A stretch of 64,000 nucleotides of DNA from Nitrobacter sp039808345 (GCF_047824785.1 NZ_CP181167.1:2046001-2110000), one strand, 5' to 3'; shown: positions 1-9,179, numbered from the stretch's first letter. Notes: generated by a model not told the origin, from the sequence alone. Program-made: numbers and translations.

Positions 1-1452
1 AGCGAGATGCGCGTTTCAGCGCGCGCGGCCGCGCAGAATCCGACGAAGCTCGGCCTGCGACCGGGTCAGACCATCCGCGTCGAAGATGCGATCAAGGGAC
101 TGGTGACGAAATCCGCCAACGACGCGGCGGTCGTCATCGCCGAGGCGATCGCAGGCGACGAAGATGACTTCGCCAGGATGATGACGCGGAAGGCCCGCGC
201 GCTCGGCATGACACGGACGGTCTATCGGAACGCTTCAGGTCTTCCCGACGACGATCAAGTCACCACCGCGCGGGACCAGGCAACGCTTGGCCGTGCGTTG
301 CAGGATCGTTTCCCGCGCTACTATCGCTACTTCGCGACCACCTCATTCACGTTCCGCGGTCGCACCATTCGGGGCCATAACCGCTTGGTCGGCAGCGTCG
401 ATGGCGTCGATGGCATCAAGACCGGCTATATTCGAGCCTCCGGCTTCAACCTCGTCACCAACCTCAAGCGCGGCAATCGCCATCTTGTCGGTGTGGTTCT
501 TGGCGGCCGCAGCAGCGGCTCCCGCGATGCAACCATGCGCAAGCTGCTGGCCGAAAACCTCGACAAGGCCGCGACGCGGAGGACGGTTGCCGCAATCACC
601 GAGAGCAGCATGGCGGAGGCCAATGCAAGGGCAGCCGAGGATCAGGCGCGTTCACGGCCCAGGGGCGCGACGCAGATGAACGGCGCCGTTCAAGTCGCGT
701 CGACTGTGCCGGAGCCGGTCTCGCTGCCGGCTGAACGTCCTGCTCATCTGAGCCGATCGCTGGTAACGGCCTCGGCGGCTGCGTTGCCCTCGAAGCGGCC
801 TGTGGCAGAACCGGCTCCCTTGACCAGTGGCGTTATCGACACCCAGCCTATCGACGCCGTTCCCGGCTCCTCCGAACCGATGAAGCCGGTGCGCGTCAAG
901 ACGGTCCAGGTCAGGGCGAAAACGGTCAGACTGGCATCTGCCGGGCCTGCGCCCGCTGTGCCGCCGGCCGCCGGCGACGCCGCGGCGGATCGCGAGGCGG
1001 CGCCGGAAACGTCGGGCTCGGTCGTGGCGCGGGCGAACATGCCGCCGCAGCCTGCCAACTTCGGCACTGGTCAGGGCATCCTGGGCGTGCTTCCGGCTTC
1101 CAGTCTTCCTTCTTCGACACGGCAGGCGATGGCTCACGCGGAGCCGGCGCCTGCGGTTCAGCCTCGGACAGTTCAGAAGAATGGCGCGCTCAAGCCGGTA
1201 GCGTCGCATTCGGGTTGGATCATTCAGGTCGGCGCGCTGGAAACCGAGAGCCAGGCGCGCGAGCGTCTCGATGCGGCCCGAGGTCGCGCCCCCAAGATGC
1301 TGGGCAAGGCTGATCCCTTCACCGAGCCCGTCGCCAAGGGCAGCAAGAAGCTGTATCGCGCCCGCTTCGCCGGCCTCGACCGCGCCGAAGCCGAAGCCGC
1401 GTGCCGCAAGCTGAAGCGTTCGGATATATCCTGCATCACGATCAAAAACTGA
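1..1452 (+). CDS. D-alanyl-D-alanine carboxypeptidase (peptidase S11) with C-terminal SPOR domain, 5' end outside window
   Basis: Periplasmic serine D,D-peptidase that trims the terminal D-Ala of peptidoglycan stem peptides. The frame is open from base 1, so the signal peptide and the SxxK nucleophile motif lie upstream of the window. The second motif SAN (about residue 38 from base 1) and the third motif KTG (about residue 140, in IKTGYI) are both present and correctly spaced for the S11 family. A long Pro/Ala-rich linker follows, then a C-terminal SPOR-type domain (about residues 405-483), which in this family binds denuded septal glycan. This suggests a role near the division site. Confidence in the family is high; the exact paralogue is not determined. 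Confidence 0.93.
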   Translation, partial: SEMRVSARAAAQNPTKLGLRPGQTIRVEDAIKGLVTKSANDAAVVIAEAIAGDEDDFARMMTRKARALGMTRTVYRNASGLPDDDQVTTARDQATLGRALQDRFPRYYRYFATTSFTFRGRTIRGHNRLVGSVDGVDGIKTGYIRASGFNLVTNLKRGNRHLVGVVLGGRSSGSRDATMRKLLAENLDKAATRRTVAAITESSMAEANARAAEDQARSRPRGATQMNGAVQVASTVPEPVSLPAERPAHLSRSLVTASAAALPSKRPVAEPAPLTSGVIDTQPIDAVPGSSEPMKPVRVKTVQVRAKTVRLASAGPAPAVPPAAGDAAADREAAPETSGSVVARANMPPQPANFGTGQGILGVLPASSLPSSTRQAMAHAEPAPAVQPRTVQKNGALKPVASHSGWIIQVGALETESQARERLDAARGRAPKMLGKADPFTEPVAKGSKKLYRARFAGLDRAEAEAACRKLKRSDISCITIKN

Positions 1453-1508
1453 TCGCACGTCCCGCAGTCATACGTGACGCCAGAATTCCGGGTCGAGCCC
1501 GGAGATAT

Positions 1509-1530
1509 GCTTCGCTCGAAAACCCTATAG
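1509..1530. repeat. Fragment of dispersed palindromic repeat (module A)
   Basis: A short remnant that reads GCTTCGCTCGAAAACCCTATAG, the end of the module A repeat found many times in this window. The rest of the 245-base gap up to the J-domain gene shows nothing else that I recognise. Confidence 0.5.
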
Positions 1531-1697
1531 GTTGATCTACGCACCCAACCCACTCCATGCAAACCACTCGTCAACAATTGACGGATAATGTTCAACGCAA
1601 CGATCGATCCGCCGGACAACGGCGGGCGAAACCGGGGCCACGTCCGACAGAAAGACAGAAGCAACTCGCAGTGTAGCGTTTGGTGGCGTTGTTGGAG

Positions 1698-2420
1698 TCA
1701 GCTGCGATGAGTGCGAAGCAAAGTATCCTTGGCCGCGTTTACGCGGGCCGCGAGGTACGTCGACCCCCCCTGGTCGGGATGCAGTTTCTTCATCAGCCCC
1801 CGATGCGCACGGCGAATCTCGTCGCTTCCCGCCCCCGGCTGCAAGCCAAGGATCTGATAGGCCTCCTCGTCCGTCATTTTGCCGCCCGGCGACGCGTGGC
1901 TCCTCCCCCCTGCCGGATCGCCTTGCGCGTTATGACGCCAGGCGGGAAACCTGCGGTCCAGATAAGCTTCAAGTAACGCGCAACTCTCCGCGTCAAAGCC
2001 GGTCATCATGGCGAGAAGCCGAGGCAGGTCGAAGTCATCCAGCGAGCGGCCCGCATCGGGTCCGTCAATGATCCATCCGCCGAGGCGGCCGCTGGCGTGA
2101 TCCAGGACCATATCGAGAAACCGCGAACGCACCTGAGACGTCTGTGCGCCGGCCGTATGCTGCTTTCCCGCGCCGAAAAGTCTGGCGAAAAATGCCATGC
2201 CTGAAGGCGACCATCCTAAAAGCCCGATGCCGAGAGCCGCCAGCGGCAGCGCAAGCGCCAGTTCTCCCCTGCTGCCGATGAAAGCCGCCATTCCAAATGC
2301 GATGATGCCGCCGGCGAGCCTGATGGCTCGCGCCAGAACGGCCGGATTCGCCGCCCGCAACAATTGAAGCAGCAAATACAGAAAAAGAAACGTGAAGAGT
2401 CCTGCGATCAGTGTCGGCAT
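1698..2420 (-). CDS. Membrane-anchored J-domain protein
   Basis: About 240 residues. The N-terminus has two to three hydrophobic segments (about residues 1-75) and the extreme C-terminus is a short J domain with the diagnostic HPD motif (LHPDQGG, about residues 213-219). The layout resembles Tim14/Pam18-like membrane J proteins that recruit DnaK to a membrane site. The start was placed at the ATG at 2420 because it begins the first membrane segment; a longer reading from 2513 adds a tail of unlikely composition. The next gene on the same strand is a VWA-domain protein, separated by a repeat cluster. The client is unknown. Confidence 0.82.
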   Translation of the reverse strand: MPTLIAGLFTFLFLYLLLQLLRAANPAVLARAIRLAGGIIAFGMAAFIGSRGELALALPLAALGIGLLGWSPSGMAFFARLFGAGKQHTAGAQTSQVRSRFLDMVLDHASGRLGGWIIDGPDAGRSLDDFDLPRLLAMMTGFDAESCALLEAYLDRRFPAWRHNAQGDPAGGRSHASPGGKMTDEEAYQILGLQPGAGSDEIRRAHRGLMKKLHPDQGGSTYLAARVNAAKDTLLRTHRS

Positions 2421-2567
2421 GGCGAACAAATAGTAGCTCTGCGCCGTCAACGAAAGCGATTGTATGCGGCGGCATAGCAGCGCTACGATTCCGGGGCTGC
2501 GGCATGAAAACACTTTGGAAGCGTTTTCTCACGCAAGCGTATCCATCCCCTGGGGTCAAGCCAGAGG

Positions 2568-2796
2568 CATGCTTCGCTTGCAAACGCTATAGCGTTTGCA
2601 AGCGAAGTGGCACCGGTTCGCGTGTAGAAAACGCGTCAAATCAAAATCATAGAGCCCGCTTCTGATTCTATCAGAAGCGGAAAGGCTCTAGAGCGGCGGC
2701 TGATCAAATGGAATTAGCGCCGCCGCTCCAGTTAATTGATTGAGCATCGGATTTATCCCGAAACCGGTTCCCACTTTCGGGTCCGATGCTCTAGGG
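2568..2796. repeat. Composite intergenic repeat cluster (modules A, B, D, C)
   Basis: Four palindromic modules in a row fill the gap between the J-domain and VWA genes. Module A has the AGCGTTTGCAAGCGAAGTGG type core with CCGGTTCGCGTG. Module B is the stem GCTTCTGATT/AATCAGAAGC. Module D is a GAGCGGCGG/CCGCCGCTC stem. Module C is bounded by GAGCATCGGA and TCCGATGCTC. The D+C part (2690-2796) recurs in inverse orientation at 10630-10735 with only a few differences. The final CTCTAG supplies the TAG stop of the VWA gene. Confidence 0.85.
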
Positions 2797-3558
2797 TTTC
2801 ATCTGTCCCAACAGCCGGGTCGCGCCTGTTACGGTCGTCGACAGCCGCCGCAAGGCCTCCCGGCCGCCCACCGCATAAGCCGCCGCCGCACGAAGCAGTT
2901 CGCGCAGCTGGCTCGCCGCGCCAGGATCGAACCGGCACCAGGCGCCACCGGTCAGCCGCGCGATTTCCCGAAAAGCCTGCTCGGCCATCGCATCATGCCC
3001 TTCCTGGAACATGAACACGGGGACTTTCAGCAGCCCCAGTTCTCCGGCTTTCGCGCAAAGGTCGTCCACCGATTCTTCCATCGCGTCGCCGACGAAAACG
3101 ACGGCCCTGATGCCGGACGCGACCGCCTCGTTGCGCGCGTGCGAAAGAACCTTGCCGATCTGAGTGTTTCCACCGCGGCAATCGATGGCGCTCATCAACC
3201 TTGCGAGCTTCGCACTGTCGGGTATCCAGCCGCTGGAACGGCATTCGTCGAGTCCCCGGTAGTAGACAAGGCGAATGTCGAGGCTGCCGATGCCGGCCGC
3301 TTCGCGAAACATGTCCGCCTGAAGGGTGCAAGCCATGTCCCAGGTCGGCTGCCGGCTCATGGTGGCGTCGAGCGCGAACAACAGCCTGCCACGGCCGTCT
3401 GACGCATAAGGCGACATCGATCGCGCCTTGGCGACGAACGCGGCGATGTCCGACGAAGATGACTTGACGTCAGGCAACGGAGCGCTTCCGCCGGACGGCG
3501 GGTTCCGGCAGATCGTCGGATTTGGAGAACGTTTCGGCGGCTCCGGATCGTAGGCCAT
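2791..3558 (-). CDS. VWA domain protein
   Basis: A 255-residue protein with a von Willebrand factor A-like fold: a hydrophobic first strand ending in a MIDAS-like DATMS (about residues 64-68), and alternating strands such as AVVFVGDAMEES further on. There is no signal peptide or membrane segment, so it is probably cytoplasmic. The first 40 residues are Pro/Ser-rich and probably disordered. The family binds a divalent metal and acts as a protein-interaction module; the specific role is unknown. The TAG stop codon lies in the last bases of the neighbouring repeat element, so the C-terminus may have been altered by repeat insertion. Confidence 0.75.
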   Translation of the reverse strand: MAYDPEPPKRSPNPTICRNPPSGGSAPLPDVKSSSSDIAAFVAKARSMSPYASDGRGRLLFALDATMSRQPTWDMACTLQADMFREAAGIGSLDIRLVYYRGLDECRSSGWIPDSAKLARLMSAIDCRGGNTQIGKVLSHARNEAVASGIRAVVFVGDAMEESVDDLCAKAGELGLLKVPVFMFQEGHDAMAEQAFREIARLTGGAWCRFDPGAASQLRELLRAAAAYAVGGREALRRLSTTVTGATRLLGQMKP

Positions 3559-3583
3559 CGAGACTCACAAGGGATCAGGGCAC

Positions 3584-3700
3584 TATAGCGCTTTCGAACG
3601 AAGTGGACGCCGGTTCGCGTTAAGAACTAAGAAAGCGCGCCAACTCCAAATCATAAAATTGTGCTTTTGATCTGTCAGCGTTAGGAGTGGACGGGCTCTA
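3584..3700. repeat. Degenerate dispersed repeat (modules A and B)
   Basis: Begins TATAGCGCTTTCGAACGAAG and continues with the CCGGTTCGCGT core; the second stem is badly decayed. It lies just upstream of the VWA gene. Confidence 0.7.
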
Positions 3701-3837
3701 TGTGGCGTAAACCGCTGATAATTCAAGCAGGACGAATCGACTGACGAGACCGGCTGCCTGACCAAATCGCGCTGTTGTCAGGTTGTTCCCTGTTTTTCAC
3801 AGCTTCATGGAAACGGTGAAAGACTCTACCCTTCTTT

Positions 3838-3896
3838 ATGTTTTGACACGTTTTCTTCGCGCGAACCGGATTCCGCCTCGCTCGAAAAAGCTATAG
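3838..3896. repeat. Dispersed repeat (module A, inverse orientation)
   Basis: TTTTGACACGTTTTCTTCGC followed by GCGAACCGGATTCCGC and an end in AAAGCTATAG: a module A copy in the opposite orientation to the one at 3584. The two face each other across the 3559-3965 gap, which holds no gene that I can support; the promoter of panC must lie near or in this copy. Confidence 0.75.
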
Positions 3897-3965
3897 TTGA
3901 GGTGCGTTCTCCCCGTGGCCGCGCATGCGGCCTCCCCGTCCCTGGAACTTATCCAACGAGCAGCA

Positions 3966-4817
3966 ATGCCGCCTGCCCCCGCTGTCGTTCGCACCTTGCC
4001 CTCGCTACGCCGCGCTCTGGAGCGCCTGCGGTCGCGGCGAGCCACCATTGCCCTGGTGCCGACCATGGGTGCGCTTCACGAGGGACATCTGGCGCTGGTG
4101 CGTCAAGCAAAGAGGCGCGCATCGAAGGTCGTCGTCTCGATTTTCGTCAATCCGACCCAGTTCGCGCCACATGAAGACTTCGGATCCTACCCGCGAACCT
4201 GGAAGGCTGATCTGGCCAAACTCGCCGCCGCGAAGGCCGACCTGATATGGCGTCCGGACGTCAGCGCGATGTATCCGCAGGACTTCGCGACCCGGATATC
4301 GACCGAAGGTCCCGCCGTGGCGGGCCTCGAAGATCGTTTCCGGCCGCACTTTTTCGGCGGGGTAACGACCGTGGTTGGCAAACTGTTCATCCAGTGCCGG
4401 CCTGATCTCGCCGTGTTTGGCCAGAAGGATTATCAGCAACTCAAGGTCGTGACGCGGATGACGGCTGATCTCGATCTCGGCGTGAAGATCATTGGTGTTC
4501 CGATCGTGCGCGAACGGGATGGGCTCGCCATGTCGTCACGCAACGTCTACCTGTCGAACGAGCAGCGCGCTCTCGCGCCGGCGCTTTATCGCGCCCTGAA
4601 GGATGCGGCCGGGCGTTTGCGGAACGGGGACCATCTCGAAGCCGTCATGGCGGATGGCGCGAGGGCGATCGAGGACGCCGGCTTCTCGCTGGATTATTTC
4701 GAGGCGCGCCACGCCGAAACGCTGTCACCGGTCGGCTCGTTAAAGGACGGCCCTGTCAGGCTATTGGTCGCAGCTAAAATCGGGGCGACGCGCCTGATCG
4801 ATAATCTCGGTGTTTAA
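3966..4817 (+). CDS. panC: Pantothenate synthetase (pantoate--beta-alanine ligase)
   Basis: Cytoplasmic enzyme that joins pantoate and beta-alanine with ATP in the last step of pantothenate (CoA precursor) synthesis. It shows the nucleotidyltransferase HxGH signature (HEGH, residues 38-41), the substrate-binding FVNPTQF stretch, the FGQKDYQQ motif and the second ATP motif (MSSRN). From the ATG at 3966 the protein has 283 residues, the usual size; an in-frame ATG at 3897 would add a non-conserved extension. There is no panB next to it in this window. It converges on the DUF1489 gene. Confidence 0.96.
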   Translation: MPPAPAVVRTLPSLRRALERLRSRRATIALVPTMGALHEGHLALVRQAKRRASKVVVSIFVNPTQFAPHEDFGSYPRTWKADLAKLAAAKADLIWRPDVSAMYPQDFATRISTEGPAVAGLEDRFRPHFFGGVTTVVGKLFIQCRPDLAVFGQKDYQQLKVVTRMTADLDLGVKIIGVPIVRERDGLAMSSRNVYLSNEQRALAPALYRALKDAAGRLRNGDHLEAVMADGARAIEDAGFSLDYFEARHAETLSPVGSLKDGPVRLLVAAKIGATRLIDNLGV

Positions 4818-4851
4818 TCCACCCTCTTGCCCACTCATTCCCGATTTCCAC

Positions 4852-5316
4852 TTACAGCAACCCCAGATCGCGCAACTCGCGGCGCATCGGCTCGGGCATC
4901 GCCGCGACGCTCGCGGCGTTGCTGCCGAGGTCGGGAGGAGCATCGGCGACGGACAGGTAACGCCACCCCTGAAAGGGGCGCATCGGGCGCGGTCTGACCG
5001 CAATCACCTTCGGCTCCATGACCAGACGGCATCGACCAATACCGTCTCCGTCGCGAAAGGGTTCGATGCCGATCAGCTTTTCCCGTGCAGCGATTTCGCC
5101 TTTGATGACCCAATAAAGCGAGCCGCCCGCGAGCAACTCGTCGCCGCGTTTCGGTGTCATCCGGGTGATGTGGATATGATGGCGCGGCAAGCCTTGCAGC
5201 GTCGCCTGCTTCATGCGTTCGGCGATCCAATCCCTGAGCTCCTTTACGGATTCGCAGCCCACGGCGAGTTTGACCAGGTTGAGGCGCCTGTCGGCGGCAG
5301 CGGTCGAGCGGATCAT
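4852..5316 (-). CDS. DUF1489 family protein
   Basis: A 154-residue cytoplasmic protein of the alphaproteobacterial DUF1489 family, recognised by the N-terminal LVKLAVGCESVKEL, the HHIHITRMTPKR stretch, the SLYWVIKG segment and the RPFQGWRYL motif. Function is unknown. The start codon overlaps the stop codon of the upstream membrane-protein gene by one base (TGATG at 5318-5314), so the two genes are almost certainly co-transcribed and translationally coupled. Confidence 0.85.
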   Translation of the reverse strand: MIRSTAAADRRLNLVKLAVGCESVKELRDWIAERMKQATLQGLPRHHIHITRMTPKRGDELLAGGSLYWVIKGEIAAREKLIGIEPFRDGDGIGRCRLVMEPKVIAVRPRPMRPFQGWRYLSVADAPPDLGSNAASVAAMPEPMRRELRDLGLL

Positions 5317-6251
5317 CAGTTCTGTGATGACGGTGGGGGCGCAAGGCGGACGGGCGGAGCCGCGTGCGGCTTCGGTGGATGCGGCTTCTTCGCGGCCGGA
5401 CGCGGTTTCGGGGTGGCGTGCGCGGCCGCCGAGGATGATGCCGGCGGGGCGGCCGCCGCACCGGTCGCCGGCTCGGGCGTCATGATGCTGATCGGCGGAA
5501 TGGATTCGGCCGTCGGAAATTCCATGTTCGTCGGATTGCCGGTCGGCTCCGATACGAGCGCCGGACCGGGGGGCATATCGGGTGCGGCAGCCTGCGCCGC
5601 TGCAGCAGGCGCGTTCCAGGATGACGCATAACGCATCACCAGATTTTCATAGAGCTGCTCGTTCATGTTTGCCACGATGCGGCTGTGATCAGTCAGCGAC
5701 TGGAAAGCGGCACAGTCCGATGGCTGGCAATGGTCTCGCGCCACCAGCACATGGGCGACCAGACCATAGCGGTCGCGCTCGATCGCCCGCCGCAGCGTCT
5801 CCAATTCCGGCGCTACAACGCTGCCGTCCGCAGCCGCGGCGCCGAACGATCTTAACCTGCTGATTTCGGAAGCGACGTAGGAAACGGCGGCGGCCGCCGC
5901 GTCTGGCGTCCCGAACAGCGCCTTCTCGCAGGCGCTCTCGACCACCTCTCCGGCCAGCCCGTCAATGCAGGATAACGCCGGCATCGCGACGTTGAACCGG
6001 GCGCCCTGGCTTTTCGAATCCAGCGAGCGGTTGCCATCCGCCTCTAAGGTGCGAAGCGCAACCGCCGCCGCGACTCCGATCGCGAGCAACGTGATGATGG
6101 TCAAGACGCCATTAGCGACCGACTTTTCGGCACGGATAAGCGTCAGAAATACAATGAACGCGAAGAAAACCGCCCCGGCAAGCGTCAGCCACATCGGAAA
6201 TGCAGGCGAGCGCCAGACTTGATCGAGTGATGTCACCCAGGCCCAGTTCAT
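5316..6251 (-). CDS. Conserved membrane protein with Pro/Ala-rich tail
   Basis: About 311 residues. Two hydrophobic helices near the N-terminus are followed by a soluble, mostly helical periplasmic or cytoplasmic region with scattered cysteines (CIDG, SACEKALF, DHCQPSDC) and a C-terminal tail very rich in Pro, Ala and Lys. I do not recognise a named domain. The start at 6251 was chosen because a GAGG sits nine bases upstream; in-frame ATGs at 6266 and 6299 are alternatives. It is the first gene of a two-gene unit with the DUF1489 gene. Confidence 0.65.
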   Translation of the reverse strand: MNWAWVTSLDQVWRSPAFPMWLTLAGAVFFAFIVFLTLIRAEKSVANGVLTIITLLAIGVAAAVALRTLEADGNRSLDSKSQGARFNVAMPALSCIDGLAGEVVESACEKALFGTPDAAAAAVSYVASEISRLRSFGAAAADGSVVAPELETLRRAIERDRYGLVAHVLVARDHCQPSDCAAFQSLTDHSRIVANMNEQLYENLVMRYASSWNAPAAAAQAAAPDMPPGPALVSEPTGNPTNMEFPTAESIPPISIMTPEPATGAAAAPPASSSAAAHATPKPRPAAKKPHPPKPHAAPPVRLAPPPSSQN

Positions 6252-6384
6252 GCTCCATGCCCTCATGCCGAACGGTGGGCCAGCATAGACAATCGGCAAA
6301 TGCCGATACGGCCCGGCTATTCAATGATCCGGGAATACGGCGAAATCAGCCCGACCCCGCATGTTGTGAGCGAGGTCCGGAGCC

Positions 6385-6437
6385 ATTGTAGCATTTTCGA
6401 GCGAGGTGGATACGGTTCGCGCGAAGAAACCGCTCTA
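6385..6437. repeat. Short dispersed repeat (module A)
   Basis: TTTTCGAGCGAGGTGGATAC with the GGTTCGCGCGAAGAAA core and an end in GCTCTAG. Its terminal CTA (6435-6437) is the stop codon of the small gene on the minus strand. Confidence 0.75.
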
Positions 6438-6638
6438 GCAAGCGGCGAGCTGGCTTTCCTTTGCGACGCGCTCGAAAGCCTCGGCTGAATTCTTGATCCT
6501 ATACTGGAAGTCGTCGCCATCAGTGGGAAGCAGCCGGATCACTTCGTACGTGCCGCTCGCAGCCGGCCGTGCCACGTTGCTCGCGGTGAAAAGGACTGTT
6601 TCTCCAACGAGAAATTTATGCTTCAACGCCTTCTCCAT
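6435..6638 (-). CDS. Small conserved hypothetical protein
   Basis: A 67-residue soluble protein (begins MEKALKHKFLVGE). The pattern VGETVLF, GTYEVIRLLP and YRIKNSAEAFERVA resembles small SH3-like beta-barrel proteins that I recall as frequent singletons in Bradyrhizobium relatives; function is unknown. It stands alone between convergent and divergent neighbours. The TAG stop lies in the repeat at 6385-6437. The 6639-6901 gap upstream shows no gene. Confidence 0.7.
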   Translation of the reverse strand: MEKALKHKFLVGETVLFTASNVARPAASGTYEVIRLLPTDGDDFQYRIKNSAEAFERVAKESQLAAC

Positions 6639-6901
6639 CAGATATCAATAGCAGTCTGTCCGCGCCCACAGCGGTGCAGCCGGTCAAGGTTTTTGGCTCC
6701 TATAGCATGCCATTGAGGCATTTGGCGAGTCATAAACACCATGGCGGAATTACGGATTCCGCAGATTTTCCAGTAATGTAAATGCCTTTCAGTTGTTGCG
6801 GCTTTGAGTTGTTGCGAAAGGAATACCGCGAGCGAGGGTTGTGGGCGACAGGAAGGGAACGTCGGCTGGCCGGCCCTTACACCTTGCGGGCCAGCGCTCG
6901 T

Positions 6902-7558
6902 TCAGTCAGTTTCGAATCTCTCGATCACCAGGGTTTCGGCGAGCCCCTGCTCGGTCCACTCGCGAAACGCGGGCTGCGCCATCATCGCACCCATGTATTC
7001 CCGCACCGGGGTCGTCACTTCGATCGCATAAGTCCGGAAGCGATGGACCACCGGCGCATACATGGCGTCCGCCGCGGTGAAGGATCCGAACAGGAACGGT
7101 CCGTTCCTTTCGGATCGTTGGCGGCAATCGGTCCACAGTTCCTGAATGCGAGCGATGTCGGCTCGCGCGTTGTCGGAAAGCGTCTTTGGGCCGATCGGCC
7201 GATGCAGGTTCATCCCGCATTCGCGGCGGAGCGCCGAGAAACCGGAATGCATTTCCGCCGAGATCGACCGCGCGTATGCGCGGCTCGCCGGGTGTGCCGG
7301 CCACAAGCCTGCCTCTGGAAATCGTTCGGCGGCATATTCGATGATCGCGAGCGAATCCCAGACGGTCACCTCGCCATCGATCAGCGCCGGGACTTTGCCG
7401 GCGGGATTTATATCGAGGATGCGCTGCTTGTCGGCCGGGCCGGTGTAGAGCGGAATCAATTTTTCCTCGAAGGCGATGCCGCCGGCCCTGAGCGCCAGCC
7501 AGGGCCGCATCGACCACGACGAGTAGTTCTTGTTTCCGATCACAAGCGTCAGCGTCAT
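6902..7558 (-). CDS. Glutathione S-transferase family protein
   Basis: A 218-residue cytoplasmic protein with an N-terminal thioredoxin-like domain (TLVIGNKNYSSWSMRPW, with a serine pair in the usual catalytic position; NPAGKVPALID gives the conserved cis-proline; DSLAIIEYAAERFP closes the glutathione-binding site) and an all-helical C-terminal domain (about residues 85-215). The ATG at 7558 is used; a longer reading to 7603 lacks homology. The family conjugates or reduces electrophiles with glutathione; the substrate cannot be told. It is divergent from the DUF3253 gene. Confidence 0.88.
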   Translation of the reverse strand: MTLTLVIGNKNYSSWSMRPWLALRAGGIAFEEKLIPLYTGPADKQRILDINPAGKVPALIDGEVTVWDSLAIIEYAAERFPEAGLWPAHPASRAYARSISAEMHSGFSALRRECGMNLHRPIGPKTLSDNARADIARIQELWTDCRQRSERNGPFLFGSFTAADAMYAPVVHRFRTYAIEVTTPVREYMGAMMAQPAFREWTEQGLAETLVIERFETD

Positions 7559-7710
7559 GGTTTCTACTCCCGCATCGGCGCATCGCGCCGCGATCACCGC
7601 CATCCATCTATTCCGTTACGGCTCGCGCGTCATGTCTCCATTCAACGGCCGAGGCCGGCTCCCTCCGCCGAGATTTTTGATCACTCTTGCGGAGCGTCCG
7701 TCAGTGCGCC

Positions 7711-7992
7711 ATGGCACTATCCATGACCACGCAAGATTCGCATTCGACGCCCTCCCTTGAAAACGACATTCTGAAAGTCTTGACGCGCGACGCCGCCAGA
7801 ACGCTGAGCGCGCCGGAGCTTGCACAGGCCATTGCCGCGGAATCCGACTGGCGCAACCTGCTGATGCCGATCCGGCGCGCGGCCGTGGCGCTGGCTCAAT
7901 CCGGGCGTCTCGTGATCTATCGCAAAGGCAAGCCGGCCGATCCCCTCGACTTTCGGGGCGTATACCGGGTGGGATTGCCACGACTGGACTGA
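7711..7992 (+). CDS. DUF3253 family protein
   Basis: About 93 residues of winged-helix-like composition: LENDILKVLTRDAARTLSAP, then AESDWRNLLMPIRRAA, then QSGRLVIYRKGKP, and a short GVYRVGLP end. This is the DUF3253 pattern (helix, helix, WR-LMP, wing). Function is unknown. The ATG at 7723 is an equally possible start. It points away from the GST gene and converges on the YdcF gene, with only 14 bases between the two stop codons. Confidence 0.75.
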   Translation: MALSMTTQDSHSTPSLENDILKVLTRDAARTLSAPELAQAIAAESDWRNLLMPIRRAAVALAQSGRLVIYRKGKPADPLDFRGVYRVGLPRLD

Positions 7993-8006
7993 ACGCCTCT
8001 CACTAC

Positions 8007-8804
8007 TCACCGCGATCCCGGAAAGAACGCGTCGATGCGGCCGGTCATCCTGTAAACCAGCAGCCCGACCCATTCGTGGGCTGCCGTATCGGCGCGGGCA
8101 AGGCCCGCCGACAACTTGTCAAAGGGCATCCACGTGTCGATCCAGCCCGCTGTGCGCCAGTCGACCGGATAAGGTTCGACATCGAATCCCGCCTTGCGGA
8201 ACACGCCGACCGATCGCGGCATGTGATAGGCTGACGTCACCAGCAACCAGCGCTCACCGGGTTCCGGCGCCACCAGTTCGCGGGTAAAACGCGCATTCTC
8301 ATCGGTCGTGCGAGAACGGGTTTCGAGGACGATACGCTCGCGCGGGATTCCAAATTGCTCGAACAGCCGTCCTATGACCGGTGCTTCGGCGCGCAAGCCG
8401 GTAATCAGGTTTCCGGCGCCTCCACTGTAAACGATACGAGCCTTGGGAAATCGCCGCGCCAGTTCAAGCGCCGCGATCACCCTTTCCGCCGACGCATTGG
8501 TTTCAATGATACCGCGGGCAATCGATGTGTCGGCATCAACCGCGCCACCCAGAACAATGATGCCGTCCGGATCACGTCCATCGTGCTGCCATGCCGGAAA
8601 GCGCTCCGATAGCGTCAACAGCAACACGTTGCTGAGCGGCGAATAGCCGAAGATCAGGAGCGCGGCGATCCCCGCCGTCAGCAGGCCGACGCCGGCGCGC
8701 CGCCATCTCGACAGCATCAGGCAGAGTCCGAAACCGCATAGGAGCGCGATCGCGTTCGACGGCAGGGCGATAAATCCGACGACCTTGGAGAGCAGGAAGA
8801 ACAT
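8007..8804 (-). CDS. YdcF/SanA-like (DUF218) membrane protein
   Basis: 265 residues with two N-terminal transmembrane helices (about residues 5-30 and 38-58) followed by a DUF218 domain: DGIIVLGGAVD, the RIVYSGGAGN loop, TRSRTTDENARFT and LLVTSAYHMPRSVGVF. These are the family's conserved loops. ElyC/SanA/YdcF proteins are linked to envelope integrity and undecaprenyl-phosphate use, but the reaction is not established. The gene stands alone, with the HTH gene 54 bases upstream on the same strand. Confidence 0.85.
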   Translation of the reverse strand: MFFLLSKVVGFIALPSNAIALLCGFGLCLMLSRWRRAGVGLLTAGIAALLIFGYSPLSNVLLLTLSERFPAWQHDGRDPDGIIVLGGAVDADTSIARGIIETNASAERVIAALELARRFPKARIVYSGGAGNLITGLRAEAPVIGRLFEQFGIPRERIVLETRSRTTDENARFTRELVAPEPGERWLLVTSAYHMPRSVGVFRKAGFDVEPYPVDWRTAGWIDTWMPFDKLSAGLARADTAAHEWVGLLVYRMTGRIDAFFPGSR

Positions 8805-8858
8805 GCAATCAGCAGCCCGGTCAATGCGGAGGAAATCGCGACGTCATCCGGCCGTGGT

Positions 8859-9179
8859 CTATTCGCGAGCATCGAGGGCGGCGAACACGGTTTCAGGCGC
8901 ATGCGCAACAACTGCAAGAAGTGCCCGCGCGGGTCCGCGCGGAATCCGCTTGCCCTGCTCCCAGTTGCGGATGGTTTCAACGGGAACGCCCAGCCGCTGA
9001 GCGAACTCAACCTGGGTCAACCGCGCCCGCCGGCGCAGGCTTTTGACCTCAGGCGCTGAAGTCGGTCCAACATCATCCGAAGCGGAGACCGCGACGTGCA
9101 TGGAGGGGGAAAGCGGAAACTCTTCCCCATCGCGGATTTCCACGATCCGCCCGTCTGCTTTCAAACGCAATCGCCGCAT
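8859..9179 (-). CDS. XRE-type HTH protein, antitoxin-like
   Basis: 106 residues. A short N-terminal strand region is followed by a lambda-repressor-like helix-turn-helix (VKSLRRRARLTQVEFAQRLG, then VPVETIRNWEQGKRIPRGPA), the layout of HigA/MqsA-like antitoxins and small XRE regulators. A very good ribosome site (GGAGGTGAG) precedes the ATG at 9179, so upstream starts were discarded. No toxin gene adjoins it, so it is either a stand-alone regulator or an orphan antitoxin. Confidence 0.82.
   Translation of the reverse strand: MRRLRLKADGRIVEIRDGEEFPLSPSMHVAVSASDDVGPTSAPEVKSLRRRARLTQVEFAQRLGVPVETIRNWEQGKRIPRGPARALLAVVAHAPETVFAALDARE

Noticed and set aside
8859..9179. Toxin-antitoxin pair at the XRE gene
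   Set aside because: No small toxin gene adjoins it on either side; the neighbours are a YdcF protein and a polysaccharide deacetylase.
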